Below, piece after piece: positions 38,010-46,019 of a stretch of 64,000 nt of DNA. A program made the position numbers and the translations under genes. Each line of letters begins with the position of its first letter. Position 1 is the first letter of the stretch. Below the pieces are notes generated by a model, which made no database searches, had not been told where the DNA came from, and was given only the letters and a program-made list of their open reading frames with translations. This DNA comes from Duncaniella muris (GTDB lineage: Bacteria; Bacteroidota; Bacteroidia; Bacteroidales; Muribaculaceae), in NCBI RefSeq assembly GCF_003024805.1, contig NZ_PUEC01000005.1:61385-125384 (forward strand), written 5' to 3'.

Positions 38010-39377
38010 ATGAAATCCAATATAAAAAATCTGGCCGGATGGGGGATGGCTGCGGTTATAGCCCTGTTTCCCGCAGGCCTTTATGCCCAGAATCTTCAGT
38101 CGGGATATTTTGATGACAATTACCTCTATCGTTTCCAGTCAAACCCGGCGTTCGGCAATGAGGGTCACGGTTTTGTGGCTATGCCCGGAATCGGCAACCT
38201 TAATGTAGCCACTAACGGAACAATCGGTATCAACCACATACTCTATAACGTCAACGGTCAGACCACCACTTTCCTTAACCCGGAAGTGAGCGCCTCGAAA
38301 GTGCTTGACGGGCTCAAAGACAAGAGCCGCCTTGGTGTAAGTCTGCGTGAGACTGTAATTGCGTTCGGATTCAGCGGCCTCGGTGGCTACAACACAGTGA
38401 GCGTGAATGCCCGTGCCGATGTAGGCGTGGCTCTGCCGAAAGATATATTCCGTCTGGCAAAACAAGGTGTCGAAAACTCCACCTATGATCTTTCAGATCT
38501 CAATGTGCGCGGAGCCGGATGGGCTGAAATCGCACTCGGTCACTCTCGTCAGATCAATGAAAAACTCCGCGTAGGAGCTACTCTCAAACTTCTTGTGGGC
38601 GTCGGCTCTGTAGAGACCAATATCAATTCTGCCAAACTTCAGTTGCGCGAGGATACCTGGGTGGCCAATGTCGATGCCGAACTGCATGGAAGCCTCAAGA
38701 ATCTGAAATATAAGACAAAATACAATGAAGATACTCACCGCGATTATGTCAACGGCGTTGAGGTCGAGGATTTCTCGCCTGTCAGCGGCTATGGTGCGGC
38801 TGTAGACCTCGGTGCCGTCTATCGGCTCAACGATGACTGGGAGTTCTCGGCATCGCTTCTTGATCTCGGCTTCATCTCCTGGAACAACAACCATGTGGCC
38901 TCGACCAATGGCAATCAGCAGGTAGTCACAGACGAATACACATTCAATGTCGACAACAATGACTCATGGGACGAGTTCAAGGATAATCTTTCTATGCTTT
39001 ATCAGCTCGAAGACCTTGGCGACACTGGCAGTCGTACTTCTGGCATTGGTGCTACGATGAATATCGGCGCCCAGTACACTCTTCCGGTCTACCGTCGTGC
39101 AAAGTTCGGATTTCTGAACACAACCCGTGTCAACGGTCCGTTCACCTGGACTGACTTCCGTCTGTCAGCAAATGTAGAGCCGGTAAAATATCTTTCAGCA
39201 GGTGTCAATTTCGGTGTTGGTACTTTCGGCGCGTCATTCGGCTGGATAGTCAACCTGAAAGTTCCGGGCTTTAATCTGTTTGTCGCTTCTGACCGCACTC
39301 CCTGCAAACTTGCAAAGCAGGGTGTTCCCCTCAATTCAAACGCTAACGTTAATTTGGGCATGAATATTCCGTTCTGA
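38010..39377 (+). CDS. DUF5723 family outer-membrane protein
   Basis: A 455-residue protein with a signal peptide (cleavage near LYAQ, residue 26) and DUF5723 sequence: alternating aromatic and glycine-rich strands, typical of a beta-barrel, ending in a hydrophobic, aromatic C-terminus (LGMNIPF). Several DUF5723 proteins are seen with lipoproteins in Bacteroidales, but none is well characterised. Co-transcribed with the lipoprotein upstream and followed by a terminator. Confidence 0.85.
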   Translation: MKSNIKNLAGWGMAAVIALFPAGLYAQNLQSGYFDDNYLYRFQSNPAFGNEGHGFVAMPGIGNLNVATNGTIGINHILYNVNGQTTTFLNPEVSASKVLDGLKDKSRLGVSLRETVIAFGFSGLGGYNTVSVNARADVGVALPKDIFRLAKQGVENSTYDLSDLNVRGAGWAEIALGHSRQINEKLRVGATLKLLVGVGSVETNINSAKLQLREDTWVANVDAELHGSLKNLKYKTKYNEDTHRDYVNGVEVEDFSPVSGYGAAVDLGAVYRLNDDWEFSASLLDLGFISWNNNHVASTNGNQQVVTDEYTFNVDNNDSWDEFKDNLSMLYQLEDLGDTGSRTSGIGATMNIGAQYTLPVYRRAKFGFLNTTRVNGPFTWTDFRLSANVEPVKYLSAGVNFGVGTFGASFGWIVNLKVPGFNLFVASDRTPCKLAKQGVPLNSNANVNLGMNIPF

Positions 39378-39402
39378 CAGGCTGATCACAAACTCATATT
39401 GT

Positions 39403-39438
39403 CCCTGGCATGTGTGGCTTTGGCTGCATATGCCGGGG
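39403..39438 (+). terminator. Probable terminator of the lipoprotein-DUF5723 operon
   Basis: A nine-base-pair stem with one G-T pair (39403-39411, 39430-39438) followed by ATTTCGTTTTGG. The T tail is imperfect. Confidence 0.55.
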
Positions 39439-39496
39439 ATTTCGTTTTGGCAGACTGTCTGGCGGCCACCATTTTAGATGCGGGTTGGAATTTGGA

Positions 39497-39528
39497 TTTG
39501 TTTTTTTAGCAAGGGTTTAGTAATTTTG
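39497..39528 (+). promoter_or_regulatory. Promoter of the coiled-coil protein-mgtC-antiporter operon
   Basis: TTTG (39497-39500), 20 bases and TAATTTTG (39521-39528). It lies within the longer open frame that begins at 39478 and therefore supports the ATG at 39586 as the true start. Confidence 0.75.
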
Positions 39529-39585
39529 CAAAATTTCAAAGGAGAACCTCTTAAAAACAAGTATAAAAATTTTATAGACAGCAAT

Positions 39586-40497
39586 ATGAAAGGTAAGATG
39601 TCGCCGATGATCATTCTGATCATAGTCCTGGCAGTTCTTTTGCTTATCGCCGTAGGGTTTGGGGTCACACAGGTGGCTTCTCTCAAATCAGAAGTGAATG
39701 AAGCCCGTCTTCAGAATGAAGAACTGCAGCTTCAGAACGAGCAGCTTCAGCTCTCCAGTGAGTTTGATATGCTTAATGCCGAGTTTCAGCAGTATGAAGA
39801 CCAGGCCCAGCGTCTGGCCAACGATACCATTCTTGCTAAATATACCGCAGCCAAAGCCAAGGTTGAAGAGCTCATGAAAGAGCTTAAGAGCGAGAAAGTA
39901 AAGTCTCAGGCCCGTATCAATGAACTTCAGAACGAGATCTCAACACTCAAGGGGCTTCTCCGTCACTACATAGCTCAGATTGACTCACTGAATAAGGAAA
40001 ACGCCGGTCTGCGCGCTGAAAATCAGGAGATCAAGGATCAGAACCAGCGCCTGTCATCGCAGGTGCAGGAGGTCACTCGCAACAATGAGACTCTCAGCGA
40101 GCGTATGACACTCGCCGAAAAGCTCAATGTCACGGGTGTGACTCTTACGGCACTTAAGAAAAACGGCAAAGTTGAGAAAAACGTGACCAAGGCCAAGCAG
40201 CTGATGGTGACATTTACTATACCCCAGAACAACTCCACTCCTGTAGGGGAGAAAGTTATCTATCTGCGCATCGTGAATCCGGAAGGTCAGTTGCTCGGTG
40301 GTGCCGGTTCGTTCTCGTTCGAAGGCAAATCAGTGCCGTGCAGTGCACGCAAGAGCATCGAATATGCCGGCGATGAGATTGCCGGAATCAAGATTTACTG
40401 GGATGTGAACACAACTCTGACCCCCGGAGACTATACCGTGGAACTGTTCACTGACGGCTATCGTCTCAGCTCACGCCACTTCACATTGAAAAAATAA
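39586..40497 (+). CDS. Membrane-anchored coiled-coil protein with C-terminal beta domain
   Basis: A 303-residue protein: an N-terminal membrane helix (about 7-29), a long coiled coil (about 30-200, with repeated NEELQLQNEQLQL-type heptads) and a beta-sandwich-like C-terminal domain (about 205-303). No named family was recognised. Topology suggests a coiled coil projecting into the periplasm. It starts a transcription unit with mgtC-like and antiporter genes, 8 and 32 bases apart, so it may belong to an envelope or ion-stress response; this is inference. Confidence 0.78.
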   Translation: MKGKMSPMIILIIVLAVLLLIAVGFGVTQVASLKSEVNEARLQNEELQLQNEQLQLSSEFDMLNAEFQQYEDQAQRLANDTILAKYTAAKAKVEELMKELKSEKVKSQARINELQNEISTLKGLLRHYIAQIDSLNKENAGLRAENQEIKDQNQRLSSQVQEVTRNNETLSERMTLAEKLNVTGVTLTALKKNGKVEKNVTKAKQLMVTFTIPQNNSTPVGEKVIYLRIVNPEGQLLGGAGSFSFEGKSVPCSARKSIEYAGDEIAGIKIYWDVNTTLTPGDYTVELFTDGYRLSSRHFTLKK

Positions 40498-40505
40498 TAG
40501 GGGAG

Positions 40506-41222
40506 ATGGAGCATTTCTGGCAATCGATAGACAATGTAGAACTGACCCCTCTGACAGCGATTCTTCGCATAGTGGCCAGTCTGCTACTTGGCAGCCTGAT
40601 CGGGATCGAGCGTAAGCGCAAAGGGCAGATGGCCGGGGTGCGCACATTCTCGCTCATCTCGATGGGAGCCTGTATTGCCATGATGCTTTCAATTTACGTC
40701 TGCCAGGAAACGGTCGGACTGCTGCGTGGCGATCCGAGCCGCATCGCGGCTCAGGTTTTGTCAGGTATCGGTTTCCTTGGCGCCGGCACAATAATCCAGA
40801 TGAAAGGCTCGGTCCGCGGTCTGACCACCGCCGCCGGCATATGGATTATCGCCACGATAGGCATGGCTGTAGGGTGTGGCCTTTACCTGATCGCATTCGT
40901 GGCTACGCTGCTGGTGCTTTTCGTGCTGACGATTCTCGAACAGATCGAACATCGGGTCAACGTTGGGAATGAAGCGCGAACAATCCGGCTGAAAGTCAAA
41001 GGAATCGTGAAATCAATAGAGCCGTATCGCGATGTGCTTGCACGTTACAATATCCATCTCTCACGTGTGTATGTGGAATATGACTACGAATCATCTACAA
41101 CGCGGCTTAATCTGCTGATCCTTATCCGTGAGCACTCTGATTTTATCGAGGTCTTCTCGGCTCTCCATGACCTGCGCCCCACAATCTCCATATCTCTGTC
41201 AAATCAGGCTGATCTGAGCTGA
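40506..41222 (+). CDS. MgtC/SapB family membrane protein
   Basis: A 238-residue membrane protein with the MgtC core: LGSLIGIERKRKGQMAGVRT, GIGFLGAGTI and VRGLTTAAGIW in the N-terminal four to five membrane helices, then a cytoplasmic ACT-like domain (about 150-238). MgtC proteins are linked to growth at low magnesium and to F-ATPase regulation in pathogens; the role here is not known. It is in an operon with a coiled-coil protein and a CPA2 antiporter. Confidence 0.9.
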   Translation: MEHFWQSIDNVELTPLTAILRIVASLLLGSLIGIERKRKGQMAGVRTFSLISMGACIAMMLSIYVCQETVGLLRGDPSRIAAQVLSGIGFLGAGTIIQMKGSVRGLTTAAGIWIIATIGMAVGCGLYLIAFVATLLVLFVLTILEQIEHRVNVGNEARTIRLKVKGIVKSIEPYRDVLARYNIHLSRVYVEYDYESSTTRLNLLILIREHSDFIEVFSALHDLRPTISISLSNQADLS

Positions 41223-41254
41223 CACCAGTCAATACGACAATTCGCCTCTTACGC

Positions 41255-43516
41255 ATGTTACTGAATCTTATTCTTGCCAATGCCACACAGGTGACTGAGG
41301 CTTTCAATGTAGAGGGCCTGATCCGCGATCTGGCCTTTCTGCTTATACTCGGTGCTGTAACCACCCTTCTGTTCAAGTGGCTTAAACAGCCGGTGGTTCT
41401 CGGTTATATAGTAGCGGGATTTCTTGCCAGCCCGAATTTTGAATATCTGCCGTCTGTAACCACAGAGGATAATATCGAATTCTGGGCCCAGTTGGGCATT
41501 GTGGTGCTGCTTTTCTCGCTCGGTCTGGAATTCAGCTTCAAAAAGCTTGTGAATGCCGGAGGGTCGGCTGTGGTGACGGCTCTGTTTATTGTCTGCGGCA
41601 TGATGGGCGCGGGCTTTGCCGTAGGGCATATGCTCGGTTTTTCTCATATTAACAGTCTGTTTCTTGGAGGCATGCTGTCAATGTCTTCCACCACTATTAT
41701 AATAAAGGCGTTCACAGACCTGAATCTGCGTCACCGCAAATTTGCCTCGCTGGTATTTGCCGTGCTTATTGTGGAAGATCTTTTTGCCGTGCTGATGATG
41801 GTGGTGCTCTCGTCAATAGCTATTAACAGCAGCGTAGAGGGCGGAGAAATGCTCTACAGCGTCAGCAAACTTGCATTCTTCCTGATCATCTGGTTTGTTG
41901 TCGGAGTCTTCGCGTTGCCGTCTCTGCTCAATTCCCAGCGCCGATTTCTGAATTCCGAAACCTTGTTGATCATATCAATGGGGTTGTGTCTTGGCATGGC
42001 TGTATTCTCGGTTGCCTGCGGTTTTTCCCTGGCACTCGGAGCTTTTGTGATGGGGTCGATTCTCGCCGGCACAAGTTTTGCCGAGCGCATCGAACGTGTC
42101 ACCATTCCGGTCAAAGACCTTTTCGGCTCGATATTCTTTATTTCAGTGGGCATGATGGTTGATCCGGCTATCATCGCACATTATTGGCTTCCGATCCTGA
42201 TTCTGTCGGCTGTGGTTATCTGCGGTATGATCTTTTTCGGTACAACCGGCATGTTGCTGACCGGTCAGTCATTGCGGGTGGCCATTGAATCCGGATTCTC
42301 GCTTACTCAGATCGGTGAATTCGCCTTCATCATCGCATCTCTCGGCATGTCACTTGGAGTCCTTGATGCGCAGATCTATCCTATTGTAGTAGCCGTTTCG
42401 GTGGTCACAACCTTTACCACTCCTTATTTTATCCGTATGGCCGATCCGACCGCCAATTTTGTGGAAGCGCATCTGCCAAGACGCCTGCACTTCCTCATTA
42501 ACCGCTACACAGAGGAGGCTACAACTTCAGCCAGTGCCACCCGTCAGCTCTGGCATTCACTTTTCAAGCGTTATCTCTGGCGCGTGGTCCTGTATTCGAT
42601 AGTGCTCATAGCCATGTCGCTGATTTCGCTTGATTATATAGTGCCTACATTCACCGGACTCTTCCCGAACTGGGGGCGCCTGTTTGCTACCGTGGTTTCA
42701 CTGCTTTTCATGGCTCCCTTCTTGCTGGCCATGACCTATCCGGCATCAAAGAAGACCGAGCGCGAGCGCCTGATCGCGGCCAATGCCCGGTATGACGTGC
42801 CTTTGATCGTCATGACCATAGTGCGTCTGCTTATAGCCATGACAATTCTCGTTTATCTTCTCAGCTCGATCTACTCGATGAAGGTGGGATGGACCATAGG
42901 GGTAGGGCTGTTCTTCATACTCGTTTTATCGTTTTCCAAATCAGCCCACAAGCGCATGGTCCGCATCGAATCGCGTTTCATCGACAATCTCAACGAGCGT
43001 GAGCTGCGGCGTAGCGGAGCCAAGAACCGCCTGGTGCCCAATATGCACCTTGCCTATATGACAGTCGGCTATAAATGTCCATTTGTCGGCGAACAGTTGA
43101 AAAACTCTGGGTTGCGCAGCCGTTTCGGCGTTTCGGTAGCCTCGATTCAGCGAGGTGGTGATCTGATAATGGTTCCCGGTGCTGAGGAACGGGTTTTCCC
43201 CGGTGACGTGCTTGGCGTGATAGGTACGGATGACGAGATTCAGAAACTGCTGCCGGTTGTGGAGGTTGCTGACGATGAAGCTCCTGAAGTCTCGGCAGAT
43301 GACATCCGGCTTACAGGAGTCCGCCTGAAAGCCTCTTCGCCCCTGATAGGAAAGACGATAGTCAGCTCGAATTTCCGAAACGTCTGGGAGTCACTGCTTG
43401 TGTCAGTCCAGCGTGACGGCGATTACCTTCAGCCAGATCCATCAATCGTTTTTTCAGAGGGTGACACGATCTGGGCTGTAGGCTCTGTAAAGCGTCTTGC
43501 CGATATTGAGGGCTGA
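41255..43516 (+). CDS. CPA2-family cation:proton antiporter with two RCK-C domains
   Basis: A 753-residue protein. Residues about 25-400 form a Na/H exchanger domain of the KefB/CPA2 type (LLFSLGLEFSFKKL, GAFVMGSILAGTSFAERI, TQIGEFAFIIA). Then come about four further membrane helices (about 435-560) and two TrkA-C (RCK-C) domains (about 595-670 and 680-753). A Rossmann RCK-N domain, which would bind nucleotide, is not visible. It should exchange K+ or Na+ for protons. It is 32 bases after the MgtC gene. Confidence 0.88.
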   Translation: MLLNLILANATQVTEAFNVEGLIRDLAFLLILGAVTTLLFKWLKQPVVLGYIVAGFLASPNFEYLPSVTTEDNIEFWAQLGIVVLLFSLGLEFSFKKLVNAGGSAVVTALFIVCGMMGAGFAVGHMLGFSHINSLFLGGMLSMSSTTIIIKAFTDLNLRHRKFASLVFAVLIVEDLFAVLMMVVLSSIAINSSVEGGEMLYSVSKLAFFLIIWFVVGVFALPSLLNSQRRFLNSETLLIISMGLCLGMAVFSVACGFSLALGAFVMGSILAGTSFAERIERVTIPVKDLFGSIFFISVGMMVDPAIIAHYWLPILILSAVVICGMIFFGTTGMLLTGQSLRVAIESGFSLTQIGEFAFIIASLGMSLGVLDAQIYPIVVAVSVVTTFTTPYFIRMADPTANFVEAHLPRRLHFLINRYTEEATTSASATRQLWHSLFKRYLWRVVLYSIVLIAMSLISLDYIVPTFTGLFPNWGRLFATVVSLLFMAPFLLAMTYPASKKTERERLIAANARYDVPLIVMTIVRLLIAMTILVYLLSSIYSMKVGWTIGVGLFFILVLSFSKSAHKRMVRIESRFIDNLNERELRRSGAKNRLVPNMHLAYMTVGYKCPFVGEQLKNSGLRSRFGVSVASIQRGGDLIMVPGAEERVFPGDVLGVIGTDDEIQKLLPVVEVADDEAPEVSADDIRLTGVRLKASSPLIGKTIVSSNFRNVWESLLVSVQRDGDYLQPDPSIVFSEGDTIWAVGSVKRLADIEG

Positions 43517-43519
43517 TAA

Positions 43520-43551
43520 TTTGCAAACTCGGTGGAAACATTGTAACTTAG
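43520..43551 (+). promoter_or_regulatory. Probable promoter of the YtxH cluster
   Basis: TTTG (43520-43523), 20 bases and TAACTTAG (43544-43551), one mismatch from the -7 consensus. It implies a leader of about 110 bases. Confidence 0.5.
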
Positions 43552-43666
43552 AGGCGTAAAAATGATTGCAGACATGAAAATTATCAGACCCACCGGTGAA
43601 CCATCCGGCCTGACGGTTGTTTAAAAATTGTAAATCGAAACATAACCCCTCAAATAGATAAAAGAA

Positions 43667-43864
43667 ATGAAAGCATTAAACATTGTTCTCGCAGTTATCG
43701 GCGGCGCTGTTGCCGGCGCTACAGTTGGTCTTCTCCTTGCTCCTGAAAAGGGCGAAAAGACTCGTCGCAACATAGTGAAGTATCTTGAAAGCAAAGGCAT
43801 CAAGCTTCAGAAGAGCAAACTTGAAGAACTGGCTGACGAAATCGCTGAAGAGATCGAAAAGTAA
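43667..43864 (+). CDS. YtxH domain small membrane protein (copy 1)
   Basis: A 65-residue protein with one N-terminal membrane helix rich in glycine and alanine, the YtxH motif LLLAPEKGEKTR, and a charged amphipathic C-terminal helix. YtxH proteins are general stress proteins of the envelope. It has a paralogue of the same length 48 bases downstream. Both lie in a cluster of small membrane proteins. Confidence 0.85.
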   Translation: MKALNIVLAVIGGAVAGATVGLLLAPEKGEKTRRNIVKYLESKGIKLQKSKLEELADEIAEEIEK

Positions 43865-43912
43865 ATCAATAATATTCAGTACAAAACTCTGTTAACACCC
43901 AATAGAAGAATT

Positions 43913-44110
43913 ATGTCAAATCTGTCATTGCTCTACGCATTTATCGGAGGCGCTATCGTCGGTGCCGGAGCCGCTGTGCTTTTTGCTCCTGAAAAGGGTG
44001 AGGATATCCGTGCGCGTATCGCCGATCTTCTCCGCAAAAAAGGTATCATCTGCTCTGACAATGAGATTGATGCTCTTGTCGAACAGCTCACCACCGAGAT
44101 TGACGACTGA
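43913..44110 (+). CDS. YtxH domain small membrane protein (copy 2)
   Basis: A 65-residue paralogue of the upstream gene: membrane helix with IGGAIVGAGAAVLF, motif LFAPEKGEDIR, then an acidic C-terminal helix. Equal length and the shared motif point to tandem duplication followed by strong divergence. The 150 bases to the next ATG hold no clear feature. Confidence 0.83.
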   Translation: MSNLSLLYAFIGGAIVGAGAAVLFAPEKGEDIRARIADLLRKKGIICSDNEIDALVEQLTTEIDD

Positions 44111-44262
44111 TCCGTCTATCGAATTTTCATTGCCGCTGCATCATGGCAGCATAAACGCGTAGCTTTGTCGCCCCGCTGACTTCCGCTGAGACTGTGGGGC
44201 GACCAAGTGTCGCGAGTTCATCACTCTCTTACACTGTGCGTTATTTCGCACATTTATCATCT

Positions 44263-44607
44263 ATGCCCGACAAACAACAGAATCAGTTCAGTGTGCTGTG
44301 GGCTGAATTGCGCTCCGCACTGAAGTTAAACATAGACTATGCCAGACTGACGGCAGCCGAAAAGCTTACCATGCTTCTTACAATGCTGTCATTCTCCCTG
44401 TTGGCATTTGTCCTCATTTCTCTGATCATGTTTTTCCTATCGCTCGCAGTGGTGCGTTGTATCGCTACCGGGGTAGGCATGATCTGGGCTTATTTTATAA
44501 TGTGTGGCTTCTATGTGCTTCTGCTTGCTGTGGCTCTCGCATTCAGAAAGCAGCTGATCATAAATCCGATTGCCCGCTTTGTTTCACGTCTTTTCTTCAA
44601 TCCCTGA
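44263..44607 (+). CDS. Phage holin-like (Actinobacterial holin-X type) membrane protein
   Basis: A 114-residue protein: hydrophilic N-terminus, two membrane helices (about 42-68 and 74-100) and a basic tail. This matches the family labelled phage holin family protein (Phage_holin_3_6), which in Bacteroidetes and Actinobacteria is usually chromosomal and not phage-related. ATG 44263 gives the family's normal start. It is followed 10 bases later by a small conserved gene. Confidence 0.75.
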   Translation: MPDKQQNQFSVLWAELRSALKLNIDYARLTAAEKLTMLLTMLSFSLLAFVLISLIMFFLSLAVVRCIATGVGMIWAYFIMCGFYVLLLAVALAFRKQLIINPIARFVSRLFFNP

Positions 44608-44617
44608 CATCACAGTT

Positions 44618-44896
44618 ATGAGCACAGCAAAGGAACTTCCTCACGAAAAAGCCGAATGGAAGGGCTATACACTTGATGAACTTCGCTATATGCGGGCCTA
44701 TACAGCAGCACGCATCGAAATCAGTCGCGACCGTTTGAAACGCAACTTCACCGGTCTGAAAAAAGCTAATCCTGTGAAATCAGGAGGCATGCTTGGCAAG
44801 GTGCTTGGCACTCTCAGCTATCTTGACATAGCTCTTGTTACTTTCCGCCTCGGAAGCAAGGCATTCAAGATAATGCGTTGGTTCAAACGAAAATAA
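44618..44896 (+). CDS. Small basic protein of unknown function
   Basis: A 92-residue basic protein with KGYTLDELRYMRAYTAAR near its start and a hydrophobic C-terminal segment (LGTLSYLDIALVTFRL). It is not recognised. Its place after YtxH and holin-like genes with short gaps suggests the same envelope function. ATG 44618 is chosen; the frame opens earlier, inside the previous gene. Confidence 0.7.
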   Translation: MSTAKELPHEKAEWKGYTLDELRYMRAYTAARIEISRDRLKRNFTGLKKANPVKSGGMLGKVLGTLSYLDIALVTFRLGSKAFKIMRWFKRK

Positions 44897-44939
44897 ACTA
44901 TCATAATAAACAAACAGAATAAACAAAGAACACTCTGAA

Positions 44940-45785
44940 GTGAACGATTACATAGAACTGCGTCTCGATGCAACCCCGTGTGACGAGACCCGTACCGATA
45001 TTCTTGCCGCCCTGCTTGCCCAAGCAGGGTTTGAAAGTTTTGTGCCGGATGAAACCGGACTGACCGCATATATAAAGGCCGAACTTTTTGACCACAGAGA
45101 AATTGATTCCCTTTTGGCTGATTTCCCTATGGAGACCGCGTTTACAGTCAGCCGGAAACTTGTAGAGGGCCAGGACTGGAACAAGGAATGGGAGAAAAAC
45201 TACTTTCAGCCGATCGTGATTGATGACCAGTGTGTCATCCACAGCTCTTTCCACAAAGACATTCCCGAATGCCGTTATGACATTGTCATAGACCCAAAAA
45301 TGGCTTTCGGAACCGGCCACCATGCCACAACTTCGCTTGTCATCCGCCAGTTGCTTGCCATGAACCTCCAGGGGCTCAATGTGGTTGACATGGGCACAGG
45401 CACCGGAATTCTTGCCATCCTCGCAACCATGCGAGGCGCCCGCCGGGTAGATGCGGTGGAGATTGATGAATTCGCCTTTACAAACGCGGTGGAAAACATG
45501 CGTCTGAATTCAACTGAAACCGTTGAGCTTCATCTCGGAGATGTTGCAGAACTTGCAAAGGTAAGGAATGTGAACCTGTTCATTGCCAATATCAACCGCA
45601 ATATTATTACTGCAGACATTGCAGCCTATGCGGCCACTCTTGCCTCCGGAGCTACAATGCTGCTGAGCGGATTCTATGAAGAGGATATTCCAGTCATCAT
45701 GTCAGCCGCCGAACCCCTCGGTCTTACCTATAAATCACACACTACCCTCAACCGCTGGTGCTGCCTGAAACTTTGCACAGCTTGA
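44940..45785 (+). CDS. prmA: Ribosomal protein L11 methyltransferase
   Basis: A 281-residue PrmA: an N-terminal L11-recognition domain (about 1-90) and a class I methyltransferase domain with PKMAFGTGHHATT, motif I VDMGTGTGILAI and the NPPY-like ANINRNII. It methylates lysines and the N-terminus of ribosomal protein L11. The start is a GTG at 44940; no in-frame ATG is near. Gap of 43 bases after the small basic gene. Confidence 0.94.
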   Translation: MNDYIELRLDATPCDETRTDILAALLAQAGFESFVPDETGLTAYIKAELFDHREIDSLLADFPMETAFTVSRKLVEGQDWNKEWEKNYFQPIVIDDQCVIHSSFHKDIPECRYDIVIDPKMAFGTGHHATTSLVIRQLLAMNLQGLNVVDMGTGTGILAILATMRGARRVDAVEIDEFAFTNAVENMRLNSTETVELHLGDVAELAKVRNVNLFIANINRNIITADIAAYAATLASGATMLLSGFYEEDIPVIMSAAEPLGLTYKSHTTLNRWCCLKLCTA

Positions 45786-45878
45786 GCCAATCATTGCTAA
45801 ATTATAAGTCTCGCCAATTATTGAGGCTATTAGGAGGAAATATTTTGTCTATTTTAGTGAATTTTGGCGGAAATTAAG

Positions 45879-45886
45879 TAATTTTG
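45879..45886 (+). promoter_or_regulatory. -7 element of the sulP promoter
   Basis: TAATTTTG with no good -33 element at normal spacing. The implied leader of about 125 bases contains a CGACAC/GTGTCG hairpin at 45965-45982. Confidence 0.5.
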
Positions 45887-46019
45887 CACCCTCAAACGGG
45901 GGGACATTGGGGACCGTTGCCTTTATGCTTTCTTCCGATTGAAATGTTTCCAATAAAGAAAAATCGACACTGAGATGTGTCGGCATAACAGTATATATAG
46001 TAACTAAGGAAGTTTTCTA

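Noticed and set aside
44263..44607. Holin-like gene as a sign of prophage
   Set aside because: No other phage genes are near; chromosomal holin-X-like proteins are common with YtxH genes in this group.
45786..46019. Possible riboswitch or small RNA before sulP
   Set aside because: Only a six-base-pair hairpin and a -7 box are seen; no known aptamer pattern was recognised.
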